Source of the DNA: Proales similis | Taxonomy: Eukaryota > Rotifera > Eurotatoria > Ploima > Proalidae | Length of the DNA: 64,000 bases | Assembly (NCBI GenBank): GCA_019059635.1 | Contig: JAGVRJ010000001.1 | Location: forward strand, 1 to 64,000 | Direction of reading: 5' to 3' | Shown: positions 61,790-64,000 of the stretch, piece by piece | How positions within the stretch are numbered: position 1 is the first letter of the stretch | Layout: every line of letters starts with the position of its first letter | Notes under the pieces: model-generated | Database searches by the model: none | Seen by the model: the letters and a program-made list of their open reading frames with translations, nothing else | What the model was told of the DNA's origin: nothing | Made by a program: the position numbers and the translations under genes

Positions 61790-62875
61790 TTAGTTGCAAT
61801 TCTTTATGTAAGAGCCTGTAAAATACGTGTGTGGTCGACGAAGCATGAATTTAGTACTTCCGACGACAATCAAATTGTAGTCCATTTGACAATCGATGAT
61901 GGAGAAAATACCACAGTCAATCGGATCTGTCTTGATCGTAACCTTGAGCTCTACTTTTCCACCACTAAGAGCCAGGTCTTGTTCGCTGAAGTGAATTTCA
62001 GTCCATGGAGTGAAAAACATAGCATCGACCTTATACATAGACTTGCCGTCGATATCAACCTCGACGATAAAATTCTTGGCCCACTCGATCGGAGTGACGG
62101 TGATGGAAACAAATTGAGGCTCGTCTATTGTAATTTTATAAATATCACCGTTTTTTACGGTTCGCGAGCTTATCATGAACGAAGAATCCAACTCTCCGCG
62201 TTCACCCATTGCTTGAACAAAGCTCTTGTTCTTGTAGAACTCAAACAATGGCCATGTGACATTTAATGTGCTATTGTAAACGGCCTGTACTTGGCGCTGA
62301 ACTTGTCCTTCTCCATTCACATATTCACCATTTTTATTGCGAGATAGCAAATGAATGCCCAAAGGCCCAAGAGGTCCAAGAGGTCCAAGCGCACCCAAAG
62401 GTCCAACAGGACCAAGTATTGACCAGATTCCAAGACCCTGCATATGTAAATCAAAGTCGTTAATGTAGGGCATAACATCCCAAAAAGAGTCGCCTAAAGG
62501 ACCAGCGCTCGAAAGAGGATTTTCTGGATGTGTAAGAAGAGTGTGTGAGCTCCAAAAGTCTTCCATTAGCCCATAAAAGTGATCATTCCAAATGCTGTCC
62601 GCATCCCAAAGATCCTTGATAGCAACACCGGATAACGGGCCAAGAGCACCAAGAGGACCAAGTGAACCAATAGGACCATTGTATCCGAGCGCAGAAGAGT
62701 GCTCTAGGTAGAGAGAGCAACCAAGAGGACAATTGACAGGTTTTGGCTTAACATCGCCAAAACTTGAGCTCAAATGTCCGACTAGAGATGAATGTGTGTA
62801 CCTTGAGCATGGATTTAAAGCTTGCGCAGAGAGCGCAAGTAATCCAATTAAAATCGGGATCGAGGTTGGCTTCAT
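61790..62875 (-). CDS. Secreted protein with GPLG repeats
   Basis: 361 residues, single exon. A signal peptide (MKPTSIPILIGLLALSAQA) precedes two blocks of Gly-Pro-Leu-Gly type repeat: GPIGSLGPLGALGPLSG and GPVGPLGALGPLGPLGPLG. The spacing is not collagen-like Gly-X-Y. The C-terminal half has a beta-rich look (DIYKITIDEPQFVSITVTP ... GGKVELKVTIK), like a PPC-type beta sandwich, and N-glycosylation sites (YNSTLNVTW, NKS). It is probably an extracellular structural or enzyme-like protein. Family not identified; the repeat composition is unlike any neighbour. Confidence 0.7.
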   Translation of the reverse strand: MKPTSIPILIGLLALSAQALNPCSRYTHSSLVGHLSSSFGDVKPKPVNCPLGCSLYLEHSSALGYNGPIGSLGPLGALGPLSGVAIKDLWDADSIWNDHFYGLMEDFWSSHTLLTHPENPLSSAGPLGDSFWDVMPYINDFDLHMQGLGIWSILGPVGPLGALGPLGPLGPLGIHLLSRNKNGEYVNGEGQVQRQVQAVYNSTLNVTWPLFEFYKNKSFVQAMGERGELDSSFMISSRTVKNGDIYKITIDEPQFVSITVTPIEWAKNFIVEVDIDGKSMYKVDAMFFTPWTEIHFSEQDLALSGGKVELKVTIKTDPIDCGIFSIIDCQMDYNLIVVGSTKFMLRRPHTYFTGSYIKNCN

Positions 62876-63299
62876 TTAAACAGTTGATTTGGTTTTACCA
62901 ACCCAAGCACTTGTACGAATTTATACTCGTTGGGAACATGGGATTCAGAGAGTGCACACAAATCAAGTCAGGTATACATCTGTTGCTTTCCGAACTTGTG
63001 GTTAAGTTGAACGCGTGATCTCAAAAGGGCTTGCGAGAAATATAATCCAAACGCCTATGAGAAACCTGAGCATAGTGACTAGACAGGAAGTGTTTGTCCA
63101 GTATCAGTTAAGCTCAAAATTAATCAGAATTCAATCTGGCCACTTTGATTCAGATTTATTCTGCTTTTATTCATTCACAAGACTTAATTAAGGTGAAAGA
63201 AAAACAAATTTAAAATGAGTTGAGAAGTTTAATCTGCAGTTGAAGCACTCAAGTGTTTCTTTTTTACATTTAAAGCTGGATGTTCATGTTGCGGGTGAC
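62876..63299. other. Intergenic
   Basis: Promoter of the GPLG gene (-) and 3' flank of the last gene (-). Nothing seen. Confidence 0.35.
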
Positions 63300-64000
63300 T
63301 CAGCGTCGACCGAGAGTTCGAGCTGAAGCATAGTTGCCATTGGTGGTTGACGAGTAAAGAACAATTGGTACACTAAAAAGTTTAAAACATAATTGAAGAG
63401 GCTAGAGAAATCAATCAGTAGATGAGCGGATAGATTACTTGCGAGCCGCCTGAAGTGTATGGGTGTCCATGTAGTTGCCGTTTGCTTGGTGCTGCAACGG
63501 ATGTGCGGGTGCACTTGGAGCCATGCTCATGTAAACGTCAGAGCTCATCATGTAATCGTTGAGTCGGTTCTGTTTTGGCTGCTGATCGATTTCATTGACC
63601 ATGACTCGATTGTGGCGCAACGTCGCTGTGCCAGCACCCATGACTGGCTGTGATTGATTGCCCGAGCGACGTCCCAGTGTGGCTGTTCCACTGGTGGTGC
63701 TATTCATTCGCTGAAAGTTGGGACTTTCATTAAACTGGCGAGCTGCAGATATGTTGGTGCGAATTGGCGGGAGGAAAGCGTGGCTCTCTTCTAGACGGTG
63801 ACGCTCATAATACTGCTTGAAATGTAGTCGCCGCCAGGTAGCTGGTATGATGCAGATCAACAATGGTAGAAGAAATCCGATGCAAACGCCTGCGACTGCA
63901 AGAATCGCCAGCGAAGAAATACAATCGGAACAGAGAACACCAACCAGCGCTTGATAGTGAGCGCTTGTCTCATCGCATTTCAGCTGCTTTCGAATCTGAT
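63300..64000 (-). CDS. Membrane protein, C-terminal part only (runs off window)
   Basis: The frame enters from the right edge with IRKQLKCDETSAHYQALVGV, then a span (SLAILAVAGVCIGFLLPLLI) and a cytoplasmic tail of about 160 residues. A GT-AG intron near 63369-63437 joins the tail to a last exon ending NYASARTLGRR (stop 63302-63300). The tail repeats short motifs GTATLGRR, GTATLRH and ARTLGRR and is Gln/Asn-rich. Cys before the span (VLCSDC) suggests extracellular disulfides. The family cannot be told from this part. Confidence 0.6.

Overview
This window is the left end of a chromosome from a small-genome bilaterian animal. The first ~1.13 kb is a degenerate C-strand telomere array (CCCTAAA/CCTAAA/CCTAAAA mixed). 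After a retroelement block comes dense eukaryotic gene territory with very short GT-AG introns (about 45-70 nt) and intergenic gaps of a few hundred bases. The gene set is metazoan: otoferlin, DEG/ENaC channel, synaptogyrin, NOX5, BBS6/MKKS, an EGF-repeat secreted protein and several 7TM receptors. The receptor and channel style and the compactness look spiralian, possibly rotifer-like; that placement is an impression, not a demonstration.

Layout. 1-1134: telomeric repeat, joined directly into the middle of an LTR. 1135-6170: a Ty3/gypsy-type LTR retrotransposon with broken gag frames, protease, reverse transcriptase and RNase H, and only the zinc-finger part of integrase. It shares its 3' LTR with a second, internally deleted copy, giving an LTR-int-LTR-shortint-LTR array. 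The last LTR ends inside the first coding exon of a methylthioribulose-1-phosphate dehydratase gene (mtnB/APIP), whose start codon is missing from this sequence. 7.1-20.7 kb: XRCC2-like fragment (-), RPS21 (-), synaptogyrin (+), Ly6/quiver-like GPI protein (+), GRASP (-), NOX5 (+), ATG10 lying inside the first intron of TRAPPC2L (+), and an Ig-domain protein with about five membrane spans (+). 20.9-25.9 kb: secreted EGF-repeat/ShK protein (-) whose middle is a near-identical 117-bp tandem array with duplicated intron cassettes. 26.6-31.4 kb: IMP4 and WDR24 in tandem (-). 32-42.6 kb: unknown helical protein, orphan GPCR, TPR protein, DEG/ENaC channel, Cys-rich secreted peptide, serine racemase, and a 7TM receptor with a large ectodomain. 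43.7-46.5 kb: BBS6/MKKS-like chaperonin and, just upstream on the same strand, a CCCH zinc-finger + HEPN + CaaX protein. 47.4-54.6 kb: otoferlin. Then a BMT5-like rRNA methyltransferase, a PPP phosphatase with a long N-terminal part and EF-hands, two more GPCRs, a GPLG-repeat secreted protein, and the end of a membrane protein running out of the window.

The most interesting candidates are: (1) the CCCH-HEPN-CaaX protein at 45216-46530, which combines an RNA-binding zinc-finger region, a HEPN R-x4-H motif typical of RNases, and a prenylation signal, a layout reminiscent of membrane-anchored antiviral RNA effectors; (2) the chromosome end itself, where telomere repeat meets a broken LTR and the adjacent metabolic gene has lost its start; (3) the nested ATG10/TRAPPC2L locus with an in-frame shared first exon. 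Several same-strand pairs with gaps under 200 bp (WDR24-IMP4, CCCH/HEPN-MKKS) are also candidates for co-transcription.
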